Source: Ferriphaselus sp. R-1 (GTDB lineage: Bacteria > Pseudomonadota > Gammaproteobacteria > Burkholderiales > Gallionellaceae). Taken from it: a DNA stretch of 64,000 bases. The stretch covers positions 310,001-374,000 of the forward strand of contig NZ_JQKP01000002.1 of NCBI RefSeq assembly GCF_000746095.1, written 5' to 3'. The position numbers were made by a program, and so were the translations under genes. The notes below the pieces were generated by a model, which was given only the letters and a program-made list of their open reading frames with translations, did not search any database and had not been told where the DNA came from. Below are positions 48,943 through 59,151 of the stretch, one piece after another. Each line of letters starts with the position of its first letter. The stretch's first letter is position 1.

Positions 48943-49680
48943 CTATACCTTGCTGTTCGTAGTGCGTGCCGCCGGCTTGCTCAGTCCGCCCGGCAGATAG
49001 GCGGCAAAGCCGCTGCGATAACGTAGATCCACATAGCTGACTTTGTGTGCCGATGAAGCTAGGCTGTAGTGGTACACCGCGACGAAGCGCGCCAGCCGCC
49101 TTCCGACATCTTCGCGTCCCAATTCCAGCACCAGCCCGTCGTCCAGCTTGAGTCGCCAGTCGCGGCGCGGAGACAGGCTGATCTGCACCACGCTCTGCTC
49201 CAGCGGTTTGACCTGCGCGCCGAAATCGGCGAACTTCTGCATCACCTCCGCTGCCGTACCGGTCGGGCCGTAATACTCGGGCAACTCTTCCTCGGTCTCG
49301 GCGGCGAACACCTCGCCATGGTTGTTCACCAGCTCGATGCCGTTCCAGCGTGCCACGGCCTGATGTTCTTCCAGCGCGATCTCCAGTTGCGCCGGGAACT
49401 CGCGGCGCAGGCTGACTTTGCGTACCCAGGGCAGTTGTTCCAGCGACTGGCGCAGATGGACCAGGTCAGCCGTGAAGAAGTTGCCTTTCAACTCATTGCG
49501 CACCACTCGCGCCACTTGTTCCTCGGAAATCCGGATCGGGGCAGCGGCCAGCTTGGCCGTCTTTAGCGGGAAGATCGGCAGATGCACCACGTAATGCGCC
49601 GCACCTGCCAGGATCAGCAGCAGGCTGATGCCCAGCAGGGCATTGGCGAGATTGCGCAGCGCTTTGGCGTCATCCCACAT
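48943..49680 (-). CDS. ftsQ: Cell division protein FtsQ
   Basis: Bitopic divisome protein, 245 aa. One membrane segment ([20 protein letters not shown]) is followed by the periplasmic POTRA domain ([36 protein letters not shown]) described in two parts, and the FtsQ beta domain with [23 protein letters not shown] split by strand turns. It recruits FtsL/FtsB in the family. Its start overlaps the end of ddl by 11 nt. Confidence 0.93.
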   Translation of the reverse strand: MWDDAKALRNLANALLGISLLLILAGAAHYVVHLPIFPLKTAKLAAAPIRISEEQVARVVRNELKGNFFTADLVHLRQSLEQLPWVRKVSLRREFPAQLEIALEEHQAVARWNGIELVNNHGEVFAAETEEELPEYYGPTGTAAEVMQKFADFGAQVKPLEQSVVQISLSPRRDWRLKLDDGLVLELGREDVGRRLARFVAVYHYSLASSAHKVSYVDLRYRSGFAAYLPGGLSKPAARTTNSKV

Positions 49681-50581
49681 GGGCCATCTCCAATACTTTG
49701 AGAACCAGTTGCTCGAAACTCAGCCCCGACTCACGCGCCGCCATCGGCACCAGGCTGTGGTCGGTCATGCCGGGCGAGGTGTTCGCTTCCAGCAGATAGG
49801 GGCGGCCTGCTTCGTCCACCAGAAAATCCACCCGCCCCCAGCCGCGACCGCCCAGCAGCTTGAAGCCCTGCAAGGCCAGGCGCTGCATCTCGGCTTCCTG
49901 TTCTGCAGTCAGCCCGCACGGGCACAGGTAGCGCGTGTCGTTGCGCAGGTACTTGGCCTCGTAGTCGTAGAACTCGTTGGCGGGCACGATGCGGATCACC
50001 GGCAGCGCCGTATCCCCCAGAATCGCGGCGGTGAATTCGCCGCCCAGCACCGCGCGCTCGGCGATCACCAGCGCGTCGTGCTTGGCCGCTTCGTGGTAGG
50101 CCGTGGGCAAGTCGGCCAGCGATTTCACCTTGCTGATGCCGACGCTGGAGCCTTCGTTGGCAGGCTTCACGAACAGCGGCAGACCCAGCCGTTCAGCTAC
50201 GCCTGCCCAGTCGCTGTCGGCGCTGAGCATCTCGTACTGCGGCACCGGCAGGCCGCCCGCCTGCCAGATCATCTTGCTGCGCCACTTGTCCATCGCCAGC
50301 GCGGAAGCCATTACGCCGCTGCCGGTGTAAGGGATGCCCAGCAGTTCCAGCGCGCCCTGCACCGTGCCGTCCTCGCCGCCGCGACCATGCAGGGCGATGA
50401 AAGCGCGGTCGAAGCCGTCGTCGCGTAGTGCTTCCAGCGATTGCACCGCCGGGTCGAAGGGATGCGCGTCCACGCCGCTGCGCTGCAAGGCGGCCAGCAC
50501 CGCCGCGCCGCTCTTCAGCGACACTTCGCGCTCCGCCGAGCGACCTCCGAACAAGACTGCGACTTTGCCGAAATTTTTCAC
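49670..50581 (-). CDS. ddl: D-alanine--D-alanine ligase
   Basis: ATP-grasp enzyme making the D-Ala-D-Ala end of the peptidoglycan stem peptide. The 303-aa protein is of the shorter DdlB type: [54 protein letters not shown] and [17 protein letters not shown]. It overlaps murB by 4 nt and ftsQ by 11 nt, in the usual dcw position. Confidence 0.96.
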   Translation of the reverse strand: MKNFGKVAVLFGGRSAEREVSLKSGAAVLAALQRSGVDAHPFDPAVQSLEALRDDGFDRAFIALHGRGGEDGTVQGALELLGIPYTGSGVMASALAMDKWRSKMIWQAGGLPVPQYEMLSADSDWAGVAERLGLPLFVKPANEGSSVGISKVKSLADLPTAYHEAAKHDALVIAERAVLGGEFTAAILGDTALPVIRIVPANEFYDYEAKYLRNDTRYLCPCGLTAEQEAEMQRLALQGFKLLGGRGWGRVDFLVDEAGRPYLLEANTSPGMTDHSLVPMAARESGLSFEQLVLKVLEMAHVG

Positions 50582-51507
50582 TGCTTCTCTCCGATGATGC
50601 GTATTTCCGGATGCAAATGGATGCCGGTCCTGGCCGCCACTTCCGCTTGCACCCGCTCTATCAATCCTTCGATGTCAGCCGCTGTCGCCCCGCCGGTGTT
50701 GACGATGAAGTTGGCGTGCTTCTGCGACACCTCAGCGCCGCCGATCTTGCAGCCCTTCAGCCCGCAAGACTCGATCAGCCGTGCGGCGTGGTCGCCTGCC
50801 GGGTTGCGGAACACCGATCCAGCGTTGGGCGTGCCTATGGGCTGGCTGGCGACGCGCTTTTCCAGCAGCGTTTTGATCGCCAGCCGCGAGGCCGCGCCGT
50901 CGCCGGATTCAAACTTCAGCCAGACGCCGACGAACAGCTCGTCGGTCGGCAGCGGGAACGGTTCGCCGTCGTCATCACGCCGCTGCACGCTGCGATAGCC
51001 GATGGCGTAATCCGCCGGTGTGCGCTCGACCAGTTCGCCCGCGCGGGTCAGCACCTGCACGCGCGCCACCTTGTCCCAGATCTCACTGCCGTAGCAGCCA
51101 GCGTTCATTGCCAGCATCCCGCCGACAGTGCCGGGAATGCCCGCGCAGAATTCCGCGCCGATCAAATCGTGGGTGGCGGCAAAGCGCGCCAGCTTCGCGC
51201 CCGGCACACCCGCTTGTGCATACAGCAAGCCATCCGCTTCCTGATGCAACTCGGTCAGCGCGCCGTGGGTCAGCAGCAGGGTGCCGCGCAGACCGCCGTC
51301 GCGCACCAGCAGATTGCTGCCCAGCCCCACCGTCAGCAGCGGCTCGTCTTGCGGCAAGGTGCGCAGGAACAGCGCCAGATCGGCCAAGTCCACCGCCTGA
51401 TACATCCGCGCCACCCGGCCACCCGCGCGCCAGCTCACATGGCGGCTCATGTCCACGTCCAGGCTGAGTTCGCCGCGCAAGAAGTTGGTGGGTTCGCTCA
51501 TGTTCAT
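50578..51507 (-). CDS. murB: UDP-N-acetylenolpyruvoylglucosamine reductase
   Basis: FAD enzyme that reduces the enolpyruvyl group to form UDP-MurNAc. The 309-aa protein has [65 protein letters not shown] and [14 protein letters not shown], the type I MurB pattern. Its ATG at 51507 overlaps the murC stop (an ATG two codons later is also possible). It overlaps ddl by 4 nt. Confidence 0.96.
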   Translation of the reverse strand: MNMSEPTNFLRGELSLDVDMSRHVSWRAGGRVARMYQAVDLADLALFLRTLPQDEPLLTVGLGSNLLVRDGGLRGTLLLTHGALTELHQEADGLLYAQAGVPGAKLARFAATHDLIGAEFCAGIPGTVGGMLAMNAGCYGSEIWDKVARVQVLTRAGELVERTPADYAIGYRSVQRRDDDGEPFPLPTDELFVGVWLKFESGDGAASRLAIKTLLEKRVASQPIGTPNAGSVFRNPAGDHAARLIESCGLKGCKIGGAEVSQKHANFIVNTGGATAADIEGLIERVQAEVAARTGIHLHPEIRIIGEKQ

Positions 51508-52970
51508 TCCGCCCTCGCGACGAGCTTACGAACCTGCGCGGCCACACCGCCGATGGAGCCTGCGCCCATGGTCAGCACCACGTCGCCGGGTTGCGCCAGA
51601 TTGAGGATGGTCTGCGGCATGTCGGCGATCTGCTCGACGAACACGGCTTCCTTGCCCGTCACCCGCAGCGAGCGCATCAGCGCGCGGCCGTCCGCCGCCA
51701 CGATGGGGGCTTCACCGGCGGCATAGACCTCGGCTAGCAACAGCGCGTCCACCGTGCCCAGCACTTTCACAAAATCCTCGAACAGGTCGCGGGTGCGGGT
51801 GTAGCGGTGCGGCTGGAAGGCCAACACCAAGCGCCGACCGGGGAACGCGCCGCGCGCCGCCGCCAGTGTCGCCGCCATCTCGACAGGGTGATGGCCGTAG
51901 TCGTCCAAGAGGGTGAAGGTTCCCTTGCCGCTGGCGGCAAGGACGTTTGCCCCCTCGCCCGCAAGCGGGAGAGGGTTGGGGAGAGGGGCATCCAACACTG
52001 GAATCTCCCCATACCGCTGGAACCGCCGTCCCACGCCCTGGAACTCGGCCAGCCCGGCCACGATGGCCTGTTCGTCCACGCCCACTTCCAGTGCGATGGC
52101 GATGACGGCCAGCGAATTCAGCACGTTGTGATTGCCCGCCAGATTCAGCGTCACTTCCAGATCGATCGGCACGCTGTTGTGGCGGCACAGCGCGGTGTAG
52201 CGCATCTTGCCGCCTTCGTGGCGCACGTTGACGGCGCGAATCTGCGCGTCTTCGCTGAAGCCGTAGGTGGTGTAGGGCTTGCTGATGCGGCCCATGATCT
52301 CACGCACGTTGGGGTCGTCCACGCACAGCATGGCACGACCATAGAACGGCAGGCGCTCCAGGAAATCGACAAAGGTCTGCTTCAGACGATTGAAGTCGTG
52401 ACCGTAGGTTTCCATGTGGTCGGCGTCGATGTTGGTGACCACGGCCAGAATGGGCGAGAGATACAAAAAGGAGGCGTCGGATTCGTCCGCCTCGGCGACC
52501 AGAAACTCGCCGGTGCCCAGCTTGGCGTTGGTGCCGCTGCTGTTCAGCCGCCCGCCGATCACGTAGGTCGGATCGAAACCGCCCTGCGCCAGCACGCTGG
52601 CGGCGAGGCTGGTGGTCGTGGTCTTGCCATGCGTCCCGGCGATGGCGATACCCTGACGCAGCCGCATCAGCTCGGCCAGCATCATGGCGCGCGGCACCAC
52701 GGGAATCTTGCGGGCGCGAGCTTCGACCACTTCCGGGTTGTCGGCCTGCACGGCGGTGGAAGTCACCACCGCGTCGGCGTTGCCCAGATTCTCGGCAGCG
52801 TGACCACGATGGATGGTCGCGCCCAGCGCGGCCAGACGTTGCGTCGCGGCGTTGTCGGCCAAGTCCGAGCCGCTCACCTGAAAACCCAGATTGAGCAGCA
52901 CCTCGGCGATGCCGTTCATCCCCGAGCCGCCGATGCCGACGAAATGCAGCGCTTTGACTTTATGCTTCAT
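51504..52970 (-). CDS. murC: UDP-N-acetylmuramate--L-alanine ligase
   Basis: Adds L-Ala to UDP-MurNAc. The 488-aa protein starts with the UDP-binding [16 protein letters not shown], has the P-loop [10 protein letters not shown] (111-120), and carries [18 protein letters not shown] in the C-terminal domain. Between [16 protein letters not shown] and that motif, residues about 327-350 are a two-hairpin repeat element read in frame. It falls in the linker between the central and C-terminal domains. E. coli MurC has only a short loop there. The ligase motifs are otherwise intact, so the enzyme is presumably active. Confidence 0.96.
   Translation of the reverse strand: MKHKVKALHFVGIGGSGMNGIAEVLLNLGFQVSGSDLADNAATQRLAALGATIHRGHAAENLGNADAVVTSTAVQADNPEVVEARARKIPVVPRAMMLAELMRLRQGIAIAGTHGKTTTTSLAASVLAQGGFDPTYVIGGRLNSSGTNAKLGTGEFLVAEADESDASFLYLSPILAVVTNIDADHMETYGHDFNRLKQTFVDFLERLPFYGRAMLCVDDPNVREIMGRISKPYTTYGFSEDAQIRAVNVRHEGGKMRYTALCRHNSVPIDLEVTLNLAGNHNVLNSLAVIAIALEVGVDEQAIVAGLAEFQGVGRRFQRYGEIPVLDAPLPNPLPLAGEGANVLAASGKGTFTLLDDYGHHPVEMAATLAAARGAFPGRRLVLAFQPHRYTRTRDLFEDFVKVLGTVDALLLAEVYAAGEAPIVAADGRALMRSLRVTGKEAVFVEQIADMPQTILNLAQPGDVVLTMGAGSIGGVAAQVRKLVARAE
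51928..51989 (-). repeat. Two-hairpin palindromic element, in-frame within murC
   Basis: On the minus strand: CCCTCTCCCCAA, hairpin 1 CCCTCTCCCGCTTGCGGGCGAG, linker GCAAACGT, and hairpin 2 CTTGCCGCCAGCGGCAAG. It has the same order, direction and codon phase as the trhP element. Hairpin 2 has a quite different sequence but remains a perfect palindrome. Confidence 0.82.
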
Positions 52971-54031
52971 GCGGCCAACTCCTCACATACTTTGGCTACT
53001 TGCCGCGCCGAGTCCGGCTTGGCCAGCGCCCGCGCCGCCTCGGCCATGGCCAGAGCGCGTTCGCGTGTCATCTCTTGCAACATGCCCGCCAGTTTTTCCG
53101 CTGTCAGTTCCGGTTGCGGCAACAGGATGGCCGCGCCGTGATCGGCCAGAAACTTGGCGTTACCGGTCTGGTGATCGTCCACTGCGAACGGGAGCGGCAC
53201 CAGCACGCTGGCCACGCCAGCCGCTGCCAGCTCCGCCACGGTGAGCGCGCCGGAGCGGCAAATCACCAGATCGGCGGCGGCGTAGCGCGCGTCCATATCG
53301 TTCAGGAAGGCGCACACTTCGGCGTTCACGCCGGCTTGCGCGTACAAGGCCTGCACTGCTTCAAAATGTTGCTTGCCGGTCTGATGCGTCACGTGCGGAC
53401 GCGCACCTTCCGGCAGCAAGGCCAAGGCCTGCGGCAGGCATTCGTTCAACGCCTTCGCGCCCAGACTACCGCCCACCACCAGCACCTTGAGCGGGCCGCT
53501 GCGTCCGGCGAACCGCTCGGCGGGCGCGGCTAGCACGGCGATGCTGTCGCGCACCGGGTTGCCCAGCCACTCGGCATCGGGCAACACCTGCGGGAAGCCG
53601 GACAGCACGCGGTCGCTGAGCTTGCCCAGCGCCTTGTTGCTTAATCCGGCCACCGAGTTCTGTTCGTGGATCACCAGCGGGCGGCGCAGCAACCAGGCCA
53701 TTAACCCGCCGGGGAAGGTGATGTAGCCGCCCAGACCGAGCACCACGTCGGGGCGGTGGCGGAAGATGGCTGCGGCGCTCTGTCCGAGTGCGCGCAGCAG
53801 GTTGAACGGCAGCATCAACTTGCGTACCAGCCCCTTGCCGCGTAGCCCGCCGAAGTTCACCCAGGCCACCGGGTAGCCGTGCTTGGGCACCAGTTCAGCC
53901 TCCATGCTGGCGGGTGCACCCAGCCAGGTCACGTTCCAGCCCTGACCGTGCAGTACGTCGGCCACCGCCAGCCCTGGGTAGATGTGCCCGCCGGTGCCGC
54001 CTGCCATGATGAGAATGTTGCGCGGGCTCAT
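52967..54031 (-). CDS. murG: UDP-N-acetylglucosamine transferase MurG
   Basis: Adds GlcNAc to lipid I to form lipid II on the inner face of the membrane. The 354-aa GT-B protein has [20 protein letters not shown] (N-terminal glycine loop), [44 protein letters not shown] and [22 protein letters not shown]. It overlaps murC by 4 nt. Its ATG overlaps the stop of a duplicated copy of the FtsW C-terminal codons (see 54028-54175) instead of ftsW itself. Confidence 0.97.
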   Translation of the reverse strand: MSPRNILIMAGGTGGHIYPGLAVADVLHGQGWNVTWLGAPASMEAELVPKHGYPVAWVNFGGLRGKGLVRKLMLPFNLLRALGQSAAAIFRHRPDVVLGLGGYITFPGGLMAWLLRRPLVIHEQNSVAGLSNKALGKLSDRVLSGFPQVLPDAEWLGNPVRDSIAVLAAPAERFAGRSGPLKVLVVGGSLGAKALNECLPQALALLPEGARPHVTHQTGKQHFEAVQALYAQAGVNAEVCAFLNDMDARYAAADLVICRSGALTVAELAAAGVASVLVPLPFAVDDHQTGNAKFLADHGAAILLPQPELTAEKLAGMLQEMTRERALAMAEAARALAKPDSARQVAKVCEELAA

Positions 54032-54175
54032 GCTGGCAACCCCCGTAGCAATCGTCTGTTTTGGCTGCGACCGCCCCGTTGGGGCTTAACTTGCTGTCGC
54101 AAGTTAGTCTTCGCCGAAACAGAAGGCTCAACGCTAAGCATCATGCTGGCAGCCCCCGTAATAGCCTTCTGTTTT
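54028..54175 (-). repeat. Duplicated ftsW 3' end around a hairpin-rich insert
   Basis: The last ten codons of ftsW plus stop ([10 protein letters not shown], 54141-54175) recur at 54028-54062 with the same peptide but synonymous base changes. Between them lie about 78 nt with hairpins TAACTTGC/GCAAGTTA (54087-54106) and GCCCC/GGGGC (54073-54085). A 12-bp inverted repeat, AAACAGAAGGCT (54117-54128) / AGCCTTCTGTTT (54163-54174), has its second arm inside ftsW. On the minus strand the region is also a 38-codon open frame (54028-54144), coupled by ATGA overlaps to both ftsW and murG. Confidence 0.85.
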
Positions 54176-55298
54176 CATAATCGATTCTGAGCAGGATCGC
54201 CACTGCGACGCAGTTCACCACGATGCCGCTGCCGCCGAAGCTGAGGAAGGGCAGGGTCAGACCTTTGGTGGGCAGCACGCCCATGTTCACGCCGATGTTG
54301 ATCATCGACTGGATGCCGATCCAGACGGCGATGCCCTGAGCGACCAAGGCTGCGAACGGGCGCTCCACGAAGGCAGCCTGACGGCCTATCATGTAGGCGC
54401 GGGCGACGAACCAGGTGATCAGTGCCATCACCACGAACACGCCGATGAAGCCCAGTTCCTCGCCGATCACCGCCATCAGGAAGTCGGTGTGGGCCTCGGG
54501 CAGGTAGAACAGTTTCTCCACGCTGCCGCCCAGGCCGACCCCGGTCCATTCGCCGCGACCGAAGGCGATCAGGGCATGGCTCAACTGGTAGCCTTTGCCG
54601 TAGGGGTCGGACCAGGGGTCCATGAAGCCGGTGACCCGCTTCATGCGGTATTCGGACGACAGGATCAGCGCGGCGAACCCGAGTGGCAGAATGATCATCA
54701 GCCCGGCAAATACTTTGAGCTTGAACCCCCCCAGCCACATGATGCAGAAAGCGATGGCGAAGATCACCACGAAGGCACCCATGTCAGGTTCCAGCAACAG
54801 CAGGGCTCCGACCACGCCCATCACGATAGCCATGGGCAGGAAGGCTTTGGTGAGCAGGTGGCCGACGCTGCTCTTGCGCACGGTATAGTCGGCTGCATAC
54901 AGCACGGCGAACAGCTTCATCAGTTCCGACGGTTGCAGGTTGAACACCAGCAGCGAGAGCCAACGGCGGCTGCCATAGACCACCTTGCCGATACCCGGGA
55001 TCAGTACCAGAGTCAGCAAGGCCACTCCTGCCAGGAACAGCCAGGGGGCCAGCTTCTGCCAACCGCGTACCGGCATCTGGAAGGCGATCATGCCAACGGT
55101 GAATCCGACGGCGATGAAGATGGTCTGGCGTGTCAGGTAGTAGGTCGCCTGATGGGTGAACTTGCTGGCTTCGGCGGTGGCGATGGACGCGGAATAGACC
55201 ATCACCAGCCCGATGGAGAGCAGCAGCAACGCCACCCAGCTCAGCACGGCATCGTACTCGGCCAGGGGGGCGAACGACCGTTTTGCGGCGGCGATCAT
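54141..55298 (-). CDS. ftsW: Peptidoglycan glycosyltransferase FtsW
   Basis: SEDS-family polymerase of septal peptidoglycan, 385 aa with about ten membrane segments. Signatures are [35 protein letters not shown] (motif split by a turn), [32 protein letters not shown] and [14 protein letters not shown]. It overlaps murD by 4 nt. Its final ten residues ([10 protein letters not shown]) are repeated just downstream, an unusual arrangement at this normally tight ftsW-murG junction. Confidence 0.96.
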   Translation of the reverse strand: MIAAAKRSFAPLAEYDAVLSWVALLLLSIGLVMVYSASIATAEASKFTHQATYYLTRQTIFIAVGFTVGMIAFQMPVRGWQKLAPWLFLAGVALLTLVLIPGIGKVVYGSRRWLSLLVFNLQPSELMKLFAVLYAADYTVRKSSVGHLLTKAFLPMAIVMGVVGALLLLEPDMGAFVVIFAIAFCIMWLGGFKLKVFAGLMIILPLGFAALILSSEYRMKRVTGFMDPWSDPYGKGYQLSHALIAFGRGEWTGVGLGGSVEKLFYLPEAHTDFLMAVIGEELGFIGVFVVMALITWFVARAYMIGRQAAFVERPFAALVAQGIAVWIGIQSMINIGVNMGVLPTKGLTLPFLSFGGSGIVVNCVAVAILLRIDYENRRLLRGLPA

Positions 55299-56677
55299 GC
55301 GGGCTCCTGTTGCGGCAGCGCCTGCACGGCGGCGATGAACACCTGCGCGCGGTGTACATAGTTGCGGAACATATCGAAGCTGGCGCAGGCGGGCGACATC
55401 AATACGGCATCGCCGGCTTGCGCCAGCGAGGCGGACAGTTGCACAGCTTCGGCCATGTCGGAGGCGTGGTACAGCGGCTTGTTACAGCCTTGCAGTGCCT
55501 GCTCGATCAGGGGGGCATCGCGGCCTATCAGCACCACGGCGCGGGCATATTGTGCGACGGGCTGGTTCAGCGGGGAGAAGTCCTGCCCCTTGCCATCGCC
55601 GCCCAGGATCAGCACGGTCGGCTGCCCCATGCCGCTGAGTGCCGCTGCCGTAGCACCGACGTTGGTACCCTTGGAGTCGTCATACCAGCTGACACCGCCG
55701 ATCTCGGCGACCTTTTCCACGCGATGCGGCAAACCCTTGAACTCGCGTAACGCTTGCACCAGCGGCTCCAGCGGCAGGCCGATGGCGCGGCACAGCGCCA
55801 GTGCCGCCAGCGCGTTGGCGATGTTGTGTTGTCCGTTGAGCTGAAGTTCGCTGGCCTTCATCACACGCAGCATGCCTTGTACCAGCCAGACATCGCCGTC
55901 GGCGTGGGTGATGCCCCAGTCCTTGCCGGTGGGGGGCGCGCTCAGGCCGAAGGTCACACAGTTGCGGCCCAGTAGGGCCATGCGCGAACTTTCCGCGTCA
56001 TCGCGGTTGAGCACCTGTACCCCGTGCTGACCCTCGCTGCGGAAGATGCGCGACTTGGCGGCGATATAGCCGTACATGTCGGCGTAACGGTCGAGATGGT
56101 CTTCGCTGATGTTGAGCACGGTGGCGGCATCGGCGCTGAGCGACCAAGTCGTTTCCAGTTGGAAGCTGGACAGCTCCAGCACCCATACTTCGGGCTGCTT
56201 GCCGGCGCGATCCAGCAACACATCCAGCACGGCGGGCGAGATGTTGCCTGCCACCTCGGTATCCAGCCAGGCCGCGCGGCACATCGCGCCGACCATGCTG
56301 GTGACGGTGGTCTTGCCGTTGGAGCCGGTGATGGCGATGATCTTGGGTGCGCCCTCCCTGGGCAGGGTGCGGGCAAACAGCTCGATGTCGCCCACGACCG
56401 GGATCTTGCGCTCCATCGCGCGCTGTACCAGCGGCTCGGCGACCGGCACGCCGGGGCTGATGGCGACCAGATCGACATCGTCCAGCAACTCGCTGCGGAA
56501 GAAGCCGCAACGCACGTCGGCCAGCGGGAATTGCGCGCGCAGGGATTCCAGACCGGGCGGGAAGTTGCGGCTGTCGGCGATACGCACACGTGCCCCTTGC
56601 GCGCTCAACCAGCGCACAAGCGATAACCCGGTCTCACCCAGACCCAGCACCAGCACATGTTTGTTCGCCAATTCCAT
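55295..56677 (-). CDS. murD: UDP-N-acetylmuramoylalanine--D-glutamate ligase
   Basis: Adds D-Glu to UDP-MurNAc-L-Ala. The 460-aa protein has an N-terminal [20 protein letters not shown], the P-loop [13 protein letters not shown] (118-123 is GSNGKT), [25 protein letters not shown] and [23 protein letters not shown] (broken by a loop). It lies between mraY (9-nt gap) and ftsW in the usual order. Confidence 0.96.
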   Translation of the reverse strand: MELANKHVLVLGLGETGLSLVRWLSAQGARVRIADSRNFPPGLESLRAQFPLADVRCGFFRSELLDDVDLVAISPGVPVAEPLVQRAMERKIPVVGDIELFARTLPREGAPKIIAITGSNGKTTVTSMVGAMCRAAWLDTEVAGNISPAVLDVLLDRAGKQPEVWVLELSSFQLETTWSLSADAATVLNISEDHLDRYADMYGYIAAKSRIFRSEGQHGVQVLNRDDAESSRMALLGRNCVTFGLSAPPTGKDWGITHADGDVWLVQGMLRVMKASELQLNGQHNIANALAALALCRAIGLPLEPLVQALREFKGLPHRVEKVAEIGGVSWYDDSKGTNVGATAAALSGMGQPTVLILGGDGKGQDFSPLNQPVAQYARAVVLIGRDAPLIEQALQGCNKPLYHASDMAEAVQLSASLAQAGDAVLMSPACASFDMFRNYVHRAQVFIAAVQALPQQEPA

Positions 56678-56686
56678 AATGGGCTC

Positions 56687-57790
56687 CTATCTCAGCTTGA
56701 GGGATGCCAGTCCCAGCAGGACCAGTAACATCGTGATGATCCAGAAACGCACGACCACCTGAGTCTCCTTCCAACCTTTTTGCTCATAGTGGTGGTGCAG
56801 CGGTGCCATCAGGAAGATGCGCTTGCCTTCGCCGAATCTGGCCTTGGTGTATTTGAAGTAGCTCACCTGGGCGGCGACCGACAGGGTTTCCACCACGAAC
56901 ACGCCGCCCATGATGAACAGCACGGCTTCCTGCCGCACGATCACGGCGACGGTGCCCAGTGCCGCGCCCAGCGCCAGCGCGCCCACATCGCCCATGAACA
57001 CTTCCGCCGGATAGGCGTTGAACCACAGGAAGGCGAGTCCGGCACCCCCGATGGCGGCGCAGAATATGGCCAGCTCGCCCGCACCCGGAACGTGCGGCAC
57101 GCCCAGGTATCTGGCGAACACGGCGTGTCCCGCGACGTAGGCGAAGATGGCCAGCGCGCCGCTGACCAGTACGGTCGGCATGATCGCCAGGCCGTCCAGC
57201 CCGTCGGTCAGGTTCACCGCATTGCTGGTGCCGACGATGACGAAATACACCAGTACAAGGAACCAGAACGCCGACAGCGGGAACACCAGATACTTGAAGA
57301 ACGGCACGATCAGCTCGGTGTGGGCGGGCAGGGAGGCGGTCTGCCACAGATACGCGCCCACAGCCAGCGCGATCAGCGATTGCCAGAACATCTTGGCCTT
57401 GGCCGACAAGCCCTTGGGGTTGCGGTGCACCACCTTGCGGTAATCGTCCACCCAGCCGATGGCACCCACGCCCAGTGTGGTCAACAGCACCACCCAGATG
57501 TAGGCGTTGTGCAGGTCGCCCCAGAGCAGGGTGGTGATGGCGACCGAGGTAAGGATCAGCGCGCCGCCCATGGTGGGTGTGCCCGCTTTCACCAGATGTG
57601 TCTGTGGCCCATCGTTGCGAACCGACTGGCCGATCTTCATGGCGGTCAGCTTGCGTATCATCCACGGGCCGACGGCGAAGGAGATGAACAAGGCCGTCAT
57701 CGCGGCCAGCACGGCGCGCAGCGTGATGTAATTGAACACGTTGAAAGTGCGTACGTCCTGGCCCAGCCATTGTGCTAATGCGAGCAGCAT
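56687..57790 (-). CDS. mraY: Phospho-N-acetylmuramoyl-pentapeptide transferase
   Basis: Integral membrane enzyme that makes lipid I. The 367-aa protein has about ten membrane helices. Family motifs are [33 protein letters not shown] (acidic DD pair), [16 protein letters not shown] and [11 protein letters not shown]. The C-terminal [13 protein letters not shown] binds substrate. Its start overlaps the end of murF by 16 nt. Confidence 0.97.
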   Translation of the reverse strand: MLLALAQWLGQDVRTFNVFNYITLRAVLAAMTALFISFAVGPWMIRKLTAMKIGQSVRNDGPQTHLVKAGTPTMGGALILTSVAITTLLWGDLHNAYIWVVLLTTLGVGAIGWVDDYRKVVHRNPKGLSAKAKMFWQSLIALAVGAYLWQTASLPAHTELIVPFFKYLVFPLSAFWFLVLVYFVIVGTSNAVNLTDGLDGLAIMPTVLVSGALAIFAYVAGHAVFARYLGVPHVPGAGELAIFCAAIGGAGLAFLWFNAYPAEVFMGDVGALALGAALGTVAVIVRQEAVLFIMGGVFVVETLSVAAQVSYFKYTKARFGEGKRIFLMAPLHHHYEQKGWKETQVVVRFWIITMLLVLLGLASLKLR

Positions 57791-59151
57791 GTTTCCTCCC
57801 CGGTGAGGCAGTGGGCTACCACCCGTTCCATCTTCATGAAGCGCGATCCCTTCACCAATACGGTGGCTTCGGGTTCCAGCGCCCTGTCCAGCGCATCGAG
57901 CAGATCCTCGATGCGGTCGAAATGTTGTCCGCCTGCGCCGAACGCCTGTACCGCCTGGGCGCTCAGCGGGCCCAGCGCGTACAGTCGATCGATCCCGCTG
58001 GTCGCTGCGGCTGCGCCGATCTCGGCGTGGAAACGTGCCGCATCAGCGCCCAGCTCGCCCATATCGCCCAACACGAAGATGCGCAGTCCGTCGGCTTGCG
58101 CCAGTACGGCGATGGCCGCGCGCATCGAAGCGGGATTGGCGTTGTAGGTGTCGTCGATCACGATGGCACCGCCGGGGGTGCGCTTGCGCTGCAAGCGGCC
58201 ACTCACCCCGGCGAACGCTTCCAGCCCGGCCCTGATCTGCTCCAGCTTGATGCCTATCGCCAAAGCGGCGGCGGTGGCCGCGAGGGCGTTGCGGGCGTTG
58301 TGCGCGCCGGGCACTTGCAGATGCAGGTGGGCGATGCCCGCCGGTGTGCTGATGGTCAGTTGCGAGCCGGCGGCGATCGGTTGCCAGCTGCCACACACCA
58401 CGGCGGCGGCATCCAGACCGAAATCGAGGACGGGATGCGGTGCGGCGAGTTTGCGCCACAATCCGGCATAGGCATTGTCGGCATTGAGCACGGCCACGCC
58501 ACCCGCCGCCAGTCCGGCGAAGATCTCGCCTTTGGCGCGGGCGACGGCTTCCACCGTGCCCAGGCCTTCCAGATGCGCCCCGCTGGCGTTGTTCACCAGC
58601 GCGACGTTGGGGCTGGCCAGACGGGTCAGATAGTCGATCTCGCCGGGATGATTCATGCCCATCTCGATCACCGCGTAGCGATGGGTCTTGCGCAGGCGCA
58701 GCAGGGTCAGCGGCATGCCGATGTCGTTGTTCAGATTGCCCTGCGTGGCCAGCACGGCATCTTTGCTGCCCGCTGCGACGGTGCAGACGGCGGCCAGCAT
58801 TTCTTTCACGGTGGTCTTGCCGTTGCTGCCGGTGACGGCGATCAGTGGCAGATCGAAGCGGCTGCGCCACCAGGCGGCGAGCTGCCCCAGCGCCAAACGG
58901 GTATCGGGCACGCGCAACACGGGAATGGTCACGTCGCCGACCTCGCTGTCGGCATTGACCACGGCAGCGACCGCACCGTCCTTGGCCGCCTGCGCCACGA
59001 ATGCGGCCCCGTCGAAGTGTTCGCCGCGCAGGGCGACGAACAGGTCACCCGCGACGATCTTGCGGCTGTCCGTGTTCACGTTGGCGATGCGCGGGTTCGT
59101 CGCGCTGCGCGCGATGCCCAGAGCCTTGGCGACTTGCAGCAGCGTCATCAT
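57775..59151 (-). CDS. murF: UDP-MurNAc-tripeptide--D-Ala-D-Ala ligase
   Basis: Adds the D-Ala-D-Ala dipeptide made by Ddl. The 458-aa protein has the P-loop [14 protein letters not shown] (108-113 is GSNGKT), [32 protein letters not shown] and [18 protein letters not shown]. The final residues contain two cysteines, which is unremarkable. It overlaps murE by 4 nt and mraY by 16 nt. Confidence 0.96.
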   Translation of the reverse strand: MMTLLQVAKALGIARSATNPRIANVNTDSRKIVAGDLFVALRGEHFDGAAFVAQAAKDGAVAAVVNADSEVGDVTIPVLRVPDTRLALGQLAAWWRSRFDLPLIAVTGSNGKTTVKEMLAAVCTVAAGSKDAVLATQGNLNNDIGMPLTLLRLRKTHRYAVIEMGMNHPGEIDYLTRLASPNVALVNNASGAHLEGLGTVEAVARAKGEIFAGLAAGGVAVLNADNAYAGLWRKLAAPHPVLDFGLDAAAVVCGSWQPIAAGSQLTISTPAGIAHLHLQVPGAHNARNALAATAAALAIGIKLEQIRAGLEAFAGVSGRLQRKRTPGGAIVIDDTYNANPASMRAAIAVLAQADGLRIFVLGDMGELGADAARFHAEIGAAAATSGIDRLYALGPLSAQAVQAFGAGGQHFDRIEDLLDALDRALEPEATVLVKGSRFMKMERVVAHCLTGEETCCSH

